Origin: Elymus sibiricus
Lineage: Eukaryota > Streptophyta > Magnoliopsida > Poales > Poaceae
NCBI GenBank assembly: GCA_039707655.1
Contig: CM077665.1
Span: 306,714,486-306,778,485, forward strand
Direction of reading: 5' to 3'
DNA length: 64,000 nt
Part shown: positions 1 through 11,174 of the stretch, piece after piece
Position numbering within the stretch: the stretch's first letter is position 1
How the letters are laid out: the number at the start of each line of letters is the position of its first letter
Position numbers and translations under genes: made by a program
Notes under the pieces: generated by a model
What the model saw: the letters and a program-made list of their open reading frames with translations, nothing else
The model's database searches: none
What the model was told of the DNA's origin: nothing

Positions 1-261
1 AAGGTTGGGAGCCAGGGTATAAGATACATACCCGATCGATAGGAGTCATATAGAGATACGATTAGCAAGGAGTTGCTTACCGAATAGGCAATTTGGCTAG
101 CAGTGATGCTAAAGCTGACTAGTCGCTTGCGCTAGTCGGATCCTGAATCATTCAGAGTTTGTGGAGGGATGCTGACTTCAGTGGGAGTAGTTCTACTTAA
201 GGCTTGAATTACTCTACATAAACACATTGCTTAGTGATTGCATATTTTCTATTGTAGATCA
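1..261 (+). other. Copia untranslated leader
   Basis: This non-coding stretch lies between the missing primer site and the gag start codon at 262. I see no convincing tRNA-Met primer-site remnant in it, so the window starts downstream of that site. Confidence 0.6.
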
Positions 262-1080
262 ATGGCACCACCTTCTCAACCCAACTTTGCATTGAAATAG
301 ATTCTGGAAAAGGATAAACTGAATGGAACAAACTTTACCACCTGGTATAGAAATTTGTGAACTGTTCTCAAGCATGATCAAAAGGAACATGTTCTACAGG
401 ATCCACTTCCAAAGGAACCTGCTGAGAATGCTAGTGCCACAACCAAGAATGCCCACCAGAAACTCGTTGATCAATCAAACGAGATCTGCTGCCTCATGCT
501 GGCTTGTTGGATCCCAATTTGCAACAGCATTTCGAAAACTTTGAGGCTTTCGAGATGATCGAGAGTCTCAAGAGCATGTTTCATGTGCAGGCTAGGACCG
601 AAAGGTTCAATGTCTGGCTATCCTTGATGGATTGTAAGCTGAAAGAGGGTGATCCACTGAGCCCGCATGTGATCAAAATGATCGGGTACGTGCAAGCTTT
701 GGATCGGTTAGGCTTCCCACTTGGGGGTGAGCTATCCACGGATGCAATTCTGGGTTCTCTTCCACCTAGATATCGGATGTTCATCTCGAACTATCATATG
801 CATGACATGGATAAGAAGCTAACTGAATTGCATTGGATGCTCAAGGTGGCAGAGCAGGATATTAAGAAAGGCACGCATCAAGTGTTGATGGTGTAGAAAT
901 CGGCTAAGTTCAAGAAGAGTCGGTCCAAGAAAAGGCTAAGGGCACGGAGAAGGTTGTCTCTGCCGCGGAGCCAAAGTCGGGACAAAACTCGAAGACCATA
1001 TGCTTTCATTGCCAGGAACCTGGTCACTAGAAGAGGAACTGTAGCAAGTGGCTTGCTGAGCAAGGCAAGAAGGCTGGAAG
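262..1080 (+). pseudogene. gag: Copia gag (nucleocapsid) remnant
   Basis: The start at 262 gives a copia-type gag N-terminus that is cut by a stop after 12 codons (TAG at 298). The frame continues through a 'LNGTNFTTWYRN' segment typical of the first gag helix, then shifts into the frame that carries the UBN2-like gag region around 504-896. A CCHC zinc knuckle is visible at 1001-1042: C-x2-C-x4-H-x4-C, with a stop (TAG at 1028) directly after the histidine. Gag would package the element RNA into cytoplasmic particles. With at least three stops and a frameshift this copy is dead. Confidence 0.85.
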
Positions 1081-1680
1081 TACGACTTCAAGCAAAGGTA
1101 CACTTGTTACATATGTTATAGACATTTACCTTGCTGACATACCTAGTAGCTCTTGGGTATTTGATACTGGATCGGTTGTTCATATTTGCAACTCGATGTA
1201 GGGGATGGTAAGAACTAGGCATGTGGCACAAGGGGAGATTGATATCAGGGTCGGCAACAAAGCAAGAGTTGTTGCGTTGGAGGTCGGCACGATGCAGCTT
1301 CAGCTTCCTTCTGGATTCATTTTGAAATTGAATAATTGTGATTACATTCCTGCACATAGTCGGAACATTATTTCTGCCTCATGTTTGATGAGTCAAGGTT
1401 ATGAATTCAATGTAAAGGACAATGGTTGTTCATTCCATGGCTATGCAACCCATTGTAGATGGGCTATTTATTTTGAATCTGGAAATGGAACCAGTCTATA
1501 ACATGAATGTCAACAGGCATAAGCCTAATGAGATAAATCTGACTTACTTCTGGCATTGTCGGCTTGGACATATTAGTCTGAAACGCATGAAGAAGCTCCA
1601 TGATGATGGGCTCCTAACTTCGTCTGACTTCGGGTCATTCGAGACATGTGAATCATGCTTGCTCGGCAAGATGACTTAGT
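1081..1680 (+). pseudogene. Copia protease and GAG-pre-integrase remnant
   Basis: An aspartic protease motif, WVFDTGS, has its catalytic Asp at 1163-1165; copia proteases usually read W-I/L-D-S/T-G-A. A stop follows shortly after (TAG near 1198). Further on, the frame shifts and a GAG-pre-integrase domain appears at about 1548-1679. It contains the HHCC zinc-binding pattern (WHCRLGH, then CESC at the end), which is the N-terminal domain of copia integrase. The protease would cut the polyprotein. Neither part is in a continuous frame with its neighbours. Confidence 0.85.
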
Positions 1681-2572
1681 GTCCTTTTGCAAAGAGTTGT
1701 GAAAGGGCGTCCGAGCTATTGGAGCTTATACACAGTGATGTGTGTGGCCCAATGAGCACAACGGCCAGAGGTGGCTATTAGTACTTCATGACTTTTAACG
1801 ACGACTTGAGTAGATATGGATATATCTATTTGATGAGGCACAAGTCGGAAACTTTTGAAAAGTTCAAAGAGTTTCAAAACAAGGTTGAAAACCAGCTCGG
1901 CAAGACAATAAAGCTTCTATGATCAGATCGTGGAGGTGAGTACATGATCCAGAAGTTTGATGATCATCTGAAAAGCCGAGGTATAGTACCTCAGCTCACA
2001 CCTCCGGGTACGCCATAGAGAAACGGCATGTCAGAACGGAGAAATCGAACCTTGTTGGACATGGTCCGATCGATGATGAGCAAATCAGATTTACCATTGT
2101 CATTCTGGGGATACGCTCTAGAAACTGTAGCTTTCACACTTAATAGGGTACCATCAAAATTCGTAGACAATACACCACATGAGATGTGGACTGGGAAGAG
2201 TCCTAGTTTGTCTTTTCAAGATTTGGGGTTATGAAGCATTTGTCAAGCGACTCATGTCAGACAAGCTTACAACCAAATCGGATAAATGCATATTCGTGGG
2301 ATATCCGAGGGAAACCTTTGGATACAGCTTCTACAACCGGGAAGAGAACAAAGTGTTTGTTGCTCAGAACGGGGTTTTCCTAGAGAAAGAGTTTCTTAGT
2401 CGAGAAGCCAGTGGGAGAACGGTGCGAGTCGAAGAAATTCGAGACCCACTCAGGGACAACTCGGCTGGTGATGAGTTGGTCAGGAAACCCATAGTGGAAT
2501 CGGCACCGGAGCCACAAAGGTCAGAAAGATTGCGTAGAGTGCGCGATGTATTGTTGCTATAAAGCGACGAGC
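1681..2572 (+). pseudogene. Copia integrase core and C-terminal remnant
   Basis: The integrase catalytic triad is readable across broken frames. The first Asp is in HSDVCGP (1737-1739), the second in SDRGGEY (1926-1928) and the Glu in MSERRNRT (2034-2036). The spacing is D-x62-D-x35-E, as expected for retroviral-type integrases. The core is split by a stop just before the second Asp (TGA about 1920) and another in 'TP*RNG' near 2017. A frameshift near 2230 moves the C-terminal part (KSDKCIFVGYP) into another frame. Integrase would insert the cDNA into host DNA; this copy cannot. Confidence 0.88.
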
Positions 2573-4145
2573 TGGCCACGTATGCGGAAGCAATGGTGAA
2601 GCCAGATTCCGAGGCATGGCTGGAGGCCATGAGATCTGAGTTAAAGTCCATGGATGATAATCAAGTCTGGGACTTGGTTGATCCGCCACCTGGCATAATT
2701 GCCATTGGTTGCAAATGGGTCTTTAAGAAGAAAACCGATGTGGATGGAAATGTTCAGATCCAAAAAGCTCGACTTGTCGCTAAAGGTTATGGACAAGTTC
2801 AAGGAATTGACTAAGACGAGACCTACTCACCGGTAGCGATGCTAAAATCGGTGAGGATCATACTAGCTATAGGTGCATATTTCGATTATGAGATATGGCA
2901 GATGGATGTCAAAACGGCTTTCCTTCATGGAAATTTAAAGGAGGATGTATACATGATACAGCCTGAAGGTTTTGTCGATCCAAATAATGCTAGTAAAATA
3001 TGCAAGCTCAAGAGATCCATTTATGGATTGAAGCAAGCAACTCGGAGTTGGAACATTCATTTTGATGAAGTCATCGTTGACCTTGGTTTCATCAAGAACG
3101 AAGAGGACTATTGTTTATACAAGAAGTCTAGTGGGAGCTCGGTAGTATTTTTGATCCTGTATGTGGATGACATACTGCTGATCGGAAATGATATTTCGAT
3201 GCTGAACTCAGTCAAGGAATCATTGAATGGCATGTTTTCGATGAAAGACCTTGGAGAAGCAGTATACATTTTAGGCATCAAGATCTATAGAGATAGATCG
3301 AAGAGGCTGCTCGGCTTAAGCCAGAGCATGTACATAGACAATGTATTGAAGCGGTTCAACATGAGTGAGGCCAAGAAAGGGTTCTTGCCCATCTCACATG
3401 GTATAAGGCTAAGCAAGACTCAGAGTCCTACGACTTCTGATGAGCGAAACCGGATGAGTAGGATTCCGTATACTTTGGCAATTGGATCCATCATGTATGC
3501 CATGCTATGTACTCGACCTGATGTTGCCTATGCAATAAGCTTAACATCCAGATACCAGGCTGACCCAGGTGAGAGTCACTGGGCAGCGGTGAAAACTATC
3601 CTGAAGTACCTGAAAAGGACTAAAGAGATCTTCCTAGTTTATGGAGGTGAGGAGGAGCTCTGCGTAAAGGGTTACGCTGATGCTAGTTTCCAAACCGACA
3701 GGGATGATTGTCGATCGCAAACTAGATTCGTGTATGTCATGAATGGAGGAGTAGTGAGCTGGACGAGTTCCAAGCAAGATACCCGGTGGCCGACTCCACA
3801 ACAAAGGCCGGATACATTGCGGCTTGTGAAGCCGCAAAGGAAGGTGTTTGGATTCAGAAGTTCCTGGAGGATTTTGGTGTGTTCCCGGGCTGGGCAAAAC
3901 CGTTGGACCTATATTGCGACAATTTAGGTGCCATCGCACAGGCCAAGGAGCCGAGACAACACCACAAGACCAGGCACATAGACCGAAAGTATCACCTGAT
4001 ACGAAAGCTCATAAAGTATGGTGATACTAATTTATGCAAGATTCAAACGGATGAAAATGTTGCAGATCCGTTGACTATGCCACTTCCACAACCCAAGCAT
4101 GAGGGGCACGTTAGAGCTATGGGCATTCGATGTCTATTTGATTAA
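2573..4145 (+). pseudogene. Copia reverse transcriptase and RNase H remnant
   Basis: The RVT_2-type reverse transcriptase begins near 2593 (AWLEAMRSEL, KWVFKKK) and carries the catalytic YVDD motif at 3160-3171. One stop (TAA at 2812) separates its first 73 codons from an otherwise open frame of 362 codons (2839-3927). RNase H follows (YADASF, CDN, RHIDRKYH). A frameshift near 3782 moves the RNase H end into a second frame ending at 4145, and the usual STTEAEY motif reads STTKAGY, so a catalytic Glu is lost. This is the only reverse transcriptase in the window. Confidence 0.9.
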
Positions 4146-4150
4146 CTCTA

Positions 4151-4165
4151 GTGCAAGTGGGAGAC
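4151..4165 (+). other. Copia polypurine tract
   Basis: GTGCAAGTGGGAGAC lies directly before the 3' LTR. Purine-rich AAGTGGGAGA is the expected primer for second-strand synthesis in copia elements. Confidence 0.7.
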
Positions 4166-5544
4166 TATTGGAGATATGCCCTAGAGGCAATCATGTGTGA
4201 TGATATTTCCTATGTGTTTATGAATAAAGATAGTCCTTGGACATTATCAATGATGTGTATTAACAAGTACGTGACTTGTTTGTGAGACTATGCATTGTAT
4301 GATGACTGTCCTAAATGGTCCCTAGTCGAAAGGGTTGTGTGGACGTGCAGCCAGTTAGACTAGCATATGACACGATGGATGGTCTGCTCTCACTGACCAT
4401 GTAGTATTGGATGCTAGCCGGATAATATGGACTAGAAAGATCTGGTCAGATTTGACATAGTCTGATCCGAGTTGAGATAAGGTCTGAGTTGGATAGACCC
4501 AACTATGAGATGGAGCGATATGTCATCTGGGAGTCTCTAGTACAACATACGTTCTATGTCCTAAGACCTGAGCTGGCACATGTACTCAGGATGGTGATAG
4601 ACCTGCTTTGGGCTGACCAAACGCTACTCCGTAGTTGGGTAGTTATAAAGGTAGGTTTCGGGCTTGTCTAGGCCCATGCTGCGAGACATGGTCGAGCAAG
4701 ATGGGATTTGCCCCTCCGATCAGGATAGATATACTCTGGGCCCGTCTTGTGATCCGACCAAGATAAGCATGGCCATGCGACAAGGATTATGAGATAATCT
4801 GATTTGTGGTTGGCATCACTGGAATGAGAAAGAGGTCGGGCTAACACAAGGATGGCAGACTCGCCTTGAGCCCGACAACATATATCATGTGGCAAAGGGA
4901 ACAGAAGTATGAACTACAGGTTTGCCTAACCAGCTTCATCGGACACTTGGAGTCGGCACGCTTTGCTAGTGGCCGCTACCGACTAGTCGAGCCGTATTTG
5001 ATCTGACTCGCGACCAAGTGAACGAGAACCTAAGGGGTCGTGCGCTTAAGGGAAGGAACACGTGGGCTTTAGGATCCGTGCGAGGCCCAAGAGTTGAGCT
5101 CGCGACGGATGCCTATATATAGTGGAGGTGCGGCACACTTATTAAGTTGATCGCTTCGGTGCCGTCATTAGGTCTTTGCATGTGTTGCAACTAGCCACCT
5201 CCACTCGCCGCCGAACTGTGTGATCGGACCTAGCAGTCCGCCGCACGGTGTTCCTCCTGCACGTGCGGATACCATTAGAGGCGGTGCACTTGCGCCGCTC
5301 CGGCGAACCTGTACGTGGGATCCGGCGACTGGCAGTTCGAGGGAGATCGGACCAGCTTTTCGAGAGAGATCGAATGAGGAGGAGACGTACCTCGCGGACG
5401 CGCTGCCCTAACTCTACTTCCACTGCACGACACTACGCGTCTAGTGGTAACAATCTGTGATCCATCTCCATAGCATGTTCTTGGTTGTTCTACGTGTAGG
5501 AAAATTTTAATTTTCTTGCGATGCACCTATGGTAGAACCCAACA
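4166..5544 (+). repeat. Copia 3' LTR
   Basis: This LTR of 1379 bp runs from TATTGGAGATATGCCC to GTAGAACCCAACA. The right end has the standard CA; the left end has TA instead of TG. It follows the polypurine tract and precedes unrelated gypsy LTR sequence. The partner LTR is outside the window, so its age cannot be estimated here. Confidence 0.82.
5114..5121 (+). promoter_or_regulatory. TATA box of copia LTR
   Basis: TATATATA within GCCTATATATAGTGG sits at about two thirds of the LTR, the usual place for the U3/R border. Confidence 0.6.
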
Positions 5545-5579
5545 GCAAGGGTGACAGCAGCTTATACCCAAGTAAGGGG
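5545..5579 (+). repeat. Left piece of host H LTR
   Basis: These 35 bp (ending in AAGTAAGGGG) continue at 14931 once T1 and one copy of its AGGGG duplication are removed. They belong to the Athila-like LTR of element H. Everything further 5' in that LTR lies beyond the copia insertion. Confidence 0.65.
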
Positions 5580-6060
5580 TGTCGGTGTCAAAACCGGCGG
5601 ATCTTGGGTAGGGGGTCCCGAGCTGTGAGTCTAGGATCGATGGTAACAAGGGAACGAAGGAGACGATGTTTACCCAGGTTCGGTCCCTCCCATGGAGGTA
5701 AAACCCTACGTCCTGCTCGATTATATTGATGGTATGAAGGTTACAGAGTTGATCTACCTCGAGATCGACTAGCTAAAACCCTAGATGAGTTTCTCTGCCC
5801 TACAATCTAAAACCCTCCCGGTTTATATAGACACCGGGGGGTACCTAGGGTTTACACATGACAAGACTCCTACCGAGAATGGAGACGTCGATTCCCTCAT
5901 CTTGACTTGGAGTGCACGATGCGCCTTCGGGACTTCCTTCTAGAACATAGGGTCTCGATGTATCCGGCCCTTCCCGCGACAGCCAGAGTGCGGCCCACCA
6001 AGCCGGCCTATTGAGAGACAGGCCAGCGGCCCGAGGACCCCTTAGTCCAGGACTCCCTCG
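5580..6060 (-). repeat. T1 3' LTR
   Basis: The LTR reads TGTCGGTGTCAAAACCGGCG on the plus strand and ends GGACTCCCTCG; the last base is mutated from A. The reverse complement starts TGAGGGAGTC in intact copies. A TATA box (TATATAAAC on the minus strand) lies near 5822-5832. Confidence 0.92.
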
Positions 6061-6629
6061 GTAGCCCCAGAACTAGCCCCCAACGCCAAGGGTCTCAGCT
6101 TTGGCAGCTCCGCTTGATCAGAGTCTTCAGCTTGCGGGGTGAGTTCTTCTTCCCATTAAAGATCGGCTGATACTTGTCCGGTTTCCGATCACACGATAGC
6201 CCGAACACCATGAGTTGTTCAGTCCCGAAGGCCAAACGTCAAAGTGTAAATAGTGTTTTTTCTGACAACCTTTCTGACGGAGGGTCGTGGCCTACCACGA
6301 CCGCTGAACCAGTTATGAAAACTCGATTCGCGGTTCGAGGCCGTTTTTTTATTAGCACGACTCATCAATGTATAGATCGTGCTCCGTTTCACACGGGATA
6401 TGATTAGCATCCCAAGTTCCTTTCGCGCGTGCATAACGGTACACACGTCTTGGGAAGCGGAGAGATTTGCGGCGCAGTAAAGGGAGGTTAATCGGTGTTA
6501 CGCCCCATAAAAAGGGTAAAACCGTAAGGCGTATTCACGCTTCCCATTCGCATCCTCTGCTTTCCCAATTTTCCCAAGCTCCGAGAGCCCAGATCCAGTT
6601 CTTCCTCAACTTCCCCTCCGAGCTTAGCC
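6061..6629. other. Region between T1 3' LTR and antisense gene
   Basis: No coding sequence is visible. At the LTR edge is the purine-rich stretch (GGGGGCTAG...GGGGCTAC on the minus strand) that would act as polypurine tract. The rest is the likely promoter and 5' untranslated region of the antisense gene. The same region is present upstream of the T2 copy. Confidence 0.55.
6506..6515 (+). promoter_or_regulatory. TATA-like box of T1 antisense gene
   Basis: CATAAAAAGG lies about 115 bp before the start codon at 6630. The identical sequence lies at the same distance in T2 (60892-60901, minus strand), although the flanking bases differ. Function is inferred. Confidence 0.45.
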
Positions 6630-9600
6630 ATGGCGGGTTCGGGCTCTATGGGCAAGTGGGAGGCCTCCACGGTCACCGACAAGGATATCCGGGAGCTAAA
6701 GCTCGCCGGCTACCTCCCCGCCAACATCTTCCACTGCGCTCCAGAAGCGAACCAGGTCGTCCCCACCCTTAAGCCAGGCGAAAGGGTGGTATTCGTCCCC
6801 CATTTCATCCGGGAACTGAGCTTCCCGCTCCACCCCTTTGTCAGGGGCCTCATGTTCTTCTACGGATTGGACTTCCATGATCTTCCCCCGAACTCCTTTA
6901 TGCATATTTTGGCTCTCATCATTCTTTGCGAAGCCTTCCTGCGGGTCGAGCCGCACTTCGGCCTCTGGCTCAAGGTTTTCAACGTCAAGCCGAAGACTGT
7001 TGCGGGCGAGCACGCAGACTGCGGAGGGGCGGTAATCAGCAAGATCCCCCGCGTTGAGTGGCCAACTGGCACCTTTATCGACACAATCAAGATCTGGCAG
7101 AAAGAATGGTTCTACATCACCGAACCAAGAGATGAGAGTTGGGCGGCGCCTGCCGAGTTTAGATCCGGACCCCCTACGAGATTGACCTCGTAGCTCAGGA
7201 AGGGCCTTGACTGGGGGTCGGATGCAGAGGTGAAATTGCTGCAGAAGCGCATTACCTCGATGATCAAGGCCAAGGTTGAACTGGTCAATGTGGTCCAGGT
7301 CATGCTCCACCGCCGTATTCTCCCCTGTCAGCGTCGGGCCTCCCCAATGTGGGCTTGACAGCTTGAGGACGAGCCTACCGTGCGCTAGCTCTTCCGCACT
7401 ACCTCCGAGAAGTTGTGGAAGGCATTATTCAAGCCACGAAGAGCTGGCCGGCCAAGGAAGAGGATTCGGGCCTAAGCACCGATAACCCACCTACCTAGGT
7501 ACGGTATAATTTTAATCCATTGACCATGTTTCTTTGACAAAAAGACTGAACGCCTTCCCCCTCATTTTCGCAGAAATGGTTGAGTAAAACCGCGAGAGTT
7601 AACTGTCCCGCACCACAACCCGAAGACCCCAGGTCGGTGTTGTTGACGGCGATGCTCGTCGTGGCGCCATACTCGGCGCCCGAGAAGAAGGAGAAGAAGA
7701 AGAAGGCCAGAGAAGGTCTTCACATAAAGGACCAACCGGACGCCAAGTCCGAGGAAACCCATGGCTCCTCTAGCCATGAGGAAGAACATGAAGATGGGGG
7801 GAAGGCGTTTCCCCCCTCACAAGAAAGAGGGCGGCATCGCCGGACGCCGCGGAGGATGAACCTCCTCCTGCCCTGAAGAGGGCGTGTCGGCCGAGGTTGA
7901 TCCTGGCCGACGACAGCTCGGACTCTCATGCAGAGTCCGAGGACTTTGAGAAGGTTCCCCAAAGGAACCTAAGGGTCAAGCCCCCAGCTCAAAGGTATGA
8001 ATCCGAAGACTCCCTGGGTCATTTATGCAAAGTTTTCAATGTTTTAAATGCAAGAACGTCTTTAAATTTGCAGCCCACCGCGCGTTCTCCCTACTGACCA
8101 AATATCGGATGGGGAGTCTTCGCCCGCCGAGCTGGCGGAGAGTGGGACTGCGTCACACCCCACACCTCCCGGGGCTGCGAAGGATGCCGCGGAGGTGTCA
8201 TCCCTCCAGGCTCCTTTGGAGCCGAACACAGGCGGTGGGGGTGACCATGCCATGGACGAGGTCGATGCCTCGCCCGCTGAAGACCAGGGGGAGAAAACTC
8301 CCCTGGCCGCTGAGGAGGAAGGGCGGAGGGATGTCTAGTCCCCTGCGAGGACATCTTCGGAGCATGCTCTGCCTCCGGAGCTACCGACTCAGTCCCCGAT
8401 CAGAGATCGGGCTGGCCGGTCACCACCGGTGCCACCGACGACTGGGTGGCCGATCATGGAGGAGGCTCTATCAAGCGCCCCCATCTCCAAGGATCACCGC
8501 ACTCTTATGGGTGTGGTTTTGCAAGGCATTCAGTCTGTCGATAGCGGACTGAAAGAGGCCTTCAATGGTCTCTTGACGGGCTTCAAGGTGAGTCACGTAA
8601 TACCCTTTTCCCGAACAATCTTAATTTTATTAAGTTTATGCTATCTTTATATATGTAGTAGCCCCCGAGCCCCGGGTGGTTTTGCAAAAACGCACCTGGG
8701 GGTCAAATACTCAGGAGTGACCAATGATGCGTAAGGCACCATTAGTCCCACAATGTTCTAAAAAGCCCTTAAGAGGATCGAGCATAGGGTCATATCCTTG
8801 ACGGTTCGGGGGTTGGAACGCACATAACCGGATGAATGTTTTTTTTGTAGGCCTCGTCCCCGGTGGCGGCCGTTAATGCCGCTGAGCTTACCGAGCTAAA
8901 TCGGAAGCTCAAGATCTCCAAAGAGGAGCTTGATAGCCTGAACAAGAGGTTCGACGAGGCACAAGGTAAGCCGAATTGTAACATCCGGGCTGTATATTGT
9001 TAGTGATCCGCACTGGTAACCCAGGGTAATTATTTATTTATTGCTTCCACAGCTTTAGCTGCGGAGGTTGAAAAACTCAAGGCCGAGCTCAAAAAGATGA
9101 AGCAAGTGGCCGCGGATGAGAAGGCGGCCGCCGAACAGGCAGCAACCGCACTCTCCACTTTGAAAGCTACGAGTGCTAAGCAGGAGGCCCGGGTGGAGGA
9201 AGTGCAGCAGGAGCTCAAGGATGCCAGCGCAAAGTGCGAGGCCCTTGAGCAGAAAGGCAAAGAGCAAGCCACCGAGCTATCCACGCTGAAATCCGAGCTT
9301 CAAAAGAAGCGGGTGGACAGGCGGTCCTTTGAAGAGGAGGTTCGCCAAGTCAGGGCTGTCACAGATGGTAAGAAGTATTCACTACAATGCGCCTTTGGTG
9401 GTAGCAGGTTTGCTTTGCTCACCCAGGTGTGGCGTTCCTCAGGCGTCTGTGCGGATCTCCAGAAGAGTGCAGCAGACGCGAACAAGTTCTATGCTTCGCG
9501 GGAGGAGGATGATGAGGCTCGGCTATTCTGGGCACAGTTTGAGTCCCCCGAGTGCTCTCCTCTTCTGATCGAGCAGATGAAGCAAGTGATGGAGCTGCAC

Positions 9601-9927
9601 AGGATGGCGGAGCCGGCCATGACGGATCTCTGCATCCGGCTGTGGCCTGAAGAGCCGTTGCCGAGTAGCTATTTCGGCTTGGTGCAAAAACTGTGCGATG
9701 ATGCGCCTCGGATTGACGCGCTAAAGCGTTCTACATGCATCGAGGGAGCTCGGATGGCCTTTGCAAAGACCATGGTGCACTGGCCGAAGCTCAAGCCGAC
9801 CGAGATGTCCACCGCACCTCCGCCCCCTGGAAAGGGGCATAGGCGCCCCGAGCTATACTTCTCCGCAGTGATGGAGGGTGCTCGAGCGATAGAGGCCCAA
9901 TGCTCGAAGGATGTTCTTTATGAATGA
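6630..9927 (+). pseudogene. Five-exon antisense gene of T1 (putative gypsy-type transposon domain), broken
   Basis: The frame starts MAGSGSMGKWEAS at 6630. Exons are 6630-7498, 7574-7994, 8074-8587, 8851-8965 and 9059-9927. All four introns (75, 79, 263 and 93 bp) start GT and end AG, for example AAG|GTGAGT at 8587 and TTGTAG| at 8850. Exon 1 encodes the family known as 'putative gypsy type transposon' (PF04195-like; PHFIRELSFPLHPF, FLRVEPHFGLWL). Exon 2 is Lys/Glu-rich, and exons 4-5 form a coiled coil followed by a conserved C-terminal domain ending SKDVLYE. Exon 1 has several stops (after residue 187, and near 7357 and 7387), and exon 2 is out of frame at a G6 run (7796-7801). The gene faces gag, the pattern of the extra ORFs reported in Tat elements. 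Function unknown. Confidence 0.78.
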
Positions 9928-11174
9928 GCGCGTTGAAATATGTCCGAAGACTTTTAACGCTTTATAATCAGAGTTGCATGGTTTATCATGCCTTATAAGT
10001 CTTTAGTGTTTATTTTGACTCCCATGTGGCCGTTTTATCTGAAGGTTGCGAGTCGTCGGCTTCAGCCCCCCACGTAGATACTACGCGAGGTGTCTCTGCC
10101 TCCACACTGTGACCCTTAGCCGAGGTATCGGTGCCCGAAGGCGGTAGTGCGAGGGGGACAAGGCAATCGGACTATGATGCTTTATCGCTTTCACTTAGCC
10201 GTAGGAGCGTAAAAAATGCGGGGGCAGTGTTTTGTGATGTGCGGATGTACCGGGGCCGAAGCCAGCATCACATGTTTTGTACAAGTACAAAACCCATCAT
10301 ATAACACGGAATAACCTCTATCGATTTTTTAGTATGACACTTATGCTCGGATTTGCAGACCGGTTCTCGCTTACTATGACGGTCAGTTTTCGGCTTTCTC
10401 CCCTGAGGTGCTTGACCAGACGAACTGGAAACACAATCGCAGTGGTTCTCCCTTTGCCCCTTTAGCCGAACGAGCGGAACGTAAGGGGGCAAACACAGGA
10501 GCCGGGCAACCCAACTATTGACCCAAGGCATAGTTCGGATCCGATGCATATAAAGCAAAATCCAAGACGCCGAACACACGACCAGTTGTGTCGGGGTGAT
10601 GCTTAGGGTGATATTTTAAATTCAAGCCCCCGGTCTATTAGCCGGTTGCATCGTAATGTATACCGAACAGTTGCGCGAGAGGCGTTGACAAGAACAGAGT
10701 ATGTACCATAAAATATAGATGAGGGGCCATGTATAATGGTCTTTTATTTGCTCGATAATACTTATAACTCAAATTGCCGAAGCAACTGTTTACAGGTATT
10801 TAGAATTTACAGAGGAGAGGTTGTACCAGGGGTCTTCGATTGGTGGCTTCACGTCCTCGATGTGCCCTGCCGTCAGTCTGCTCCTGTGCCTCCTAGGGAG
10901 TTGCATTCCTTTAAGGGTGATGCTGTCGTCGAGCGGACCTTGGGAAGAAGGTCTTGAGAAGTCGCCGAAGTATGGATGAGCTTTACTCTTTAGCAGGTCC
11001 TTGATGGTACCTGTGTTATGTCCGAGGACGTGTACTGGTAATGGTTCGGTCCAGCCGAACACTTACCCTTTAATGGTTGTTCCCCACTGCTGCCCATGGA
11101 ATCTTGAGTGCGAAGTTGTGCCTTCTTGGCACATGTTTGATGGTCATTAGGGCTGTGCAATGGGGAGTGTGTCC
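9928..11174. other. Conserved non-coding block of T1 between the two convergent genes
   Basis: About 1.25 kb lies between the antisense gene stop (9927) and the gag-protease stop (11175, minus strand), where pol would be in an autonomous element. No reverse transcriptase or integrase motif is visible in any frame. Parts are recognisably conserved in T2 and also in diverged T3, for example CTTTCACTTAGCCGTAGGAG at about 10190 and the stretch around 10400-10530. Likely shared 3' untranslated sequence of both genes. Confidence 0.6.

Larger units (their letters stand above)
1..5544 (+). mobile_element. Decayed Ty1/copia retrotransposon, 5' end outside window
   Basis: The order gag, zinc knuckle, protease, integrase, reverse transcriptase, RNase H, polypurine tract, 3' LTR is the Ty1/copia order. 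The 5' LTR and primer site lie left of the window. Several in-frame stops and at least two frameshifts break the single polyprotein frame, so this copy cannot move by itself. The LTR start (TATTGGAGATATGCCC) resembles the Angela/BARE/WIS group, where the first bases are TGTTGGA; the change to TA is probably a point mutation. The element abuts LTR sequence of Athila-like host H at 5545, so it was probably inserted into that LTR; the first five host bases are GCAAG. Family assignment is from memory. Confidence 0.9.
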
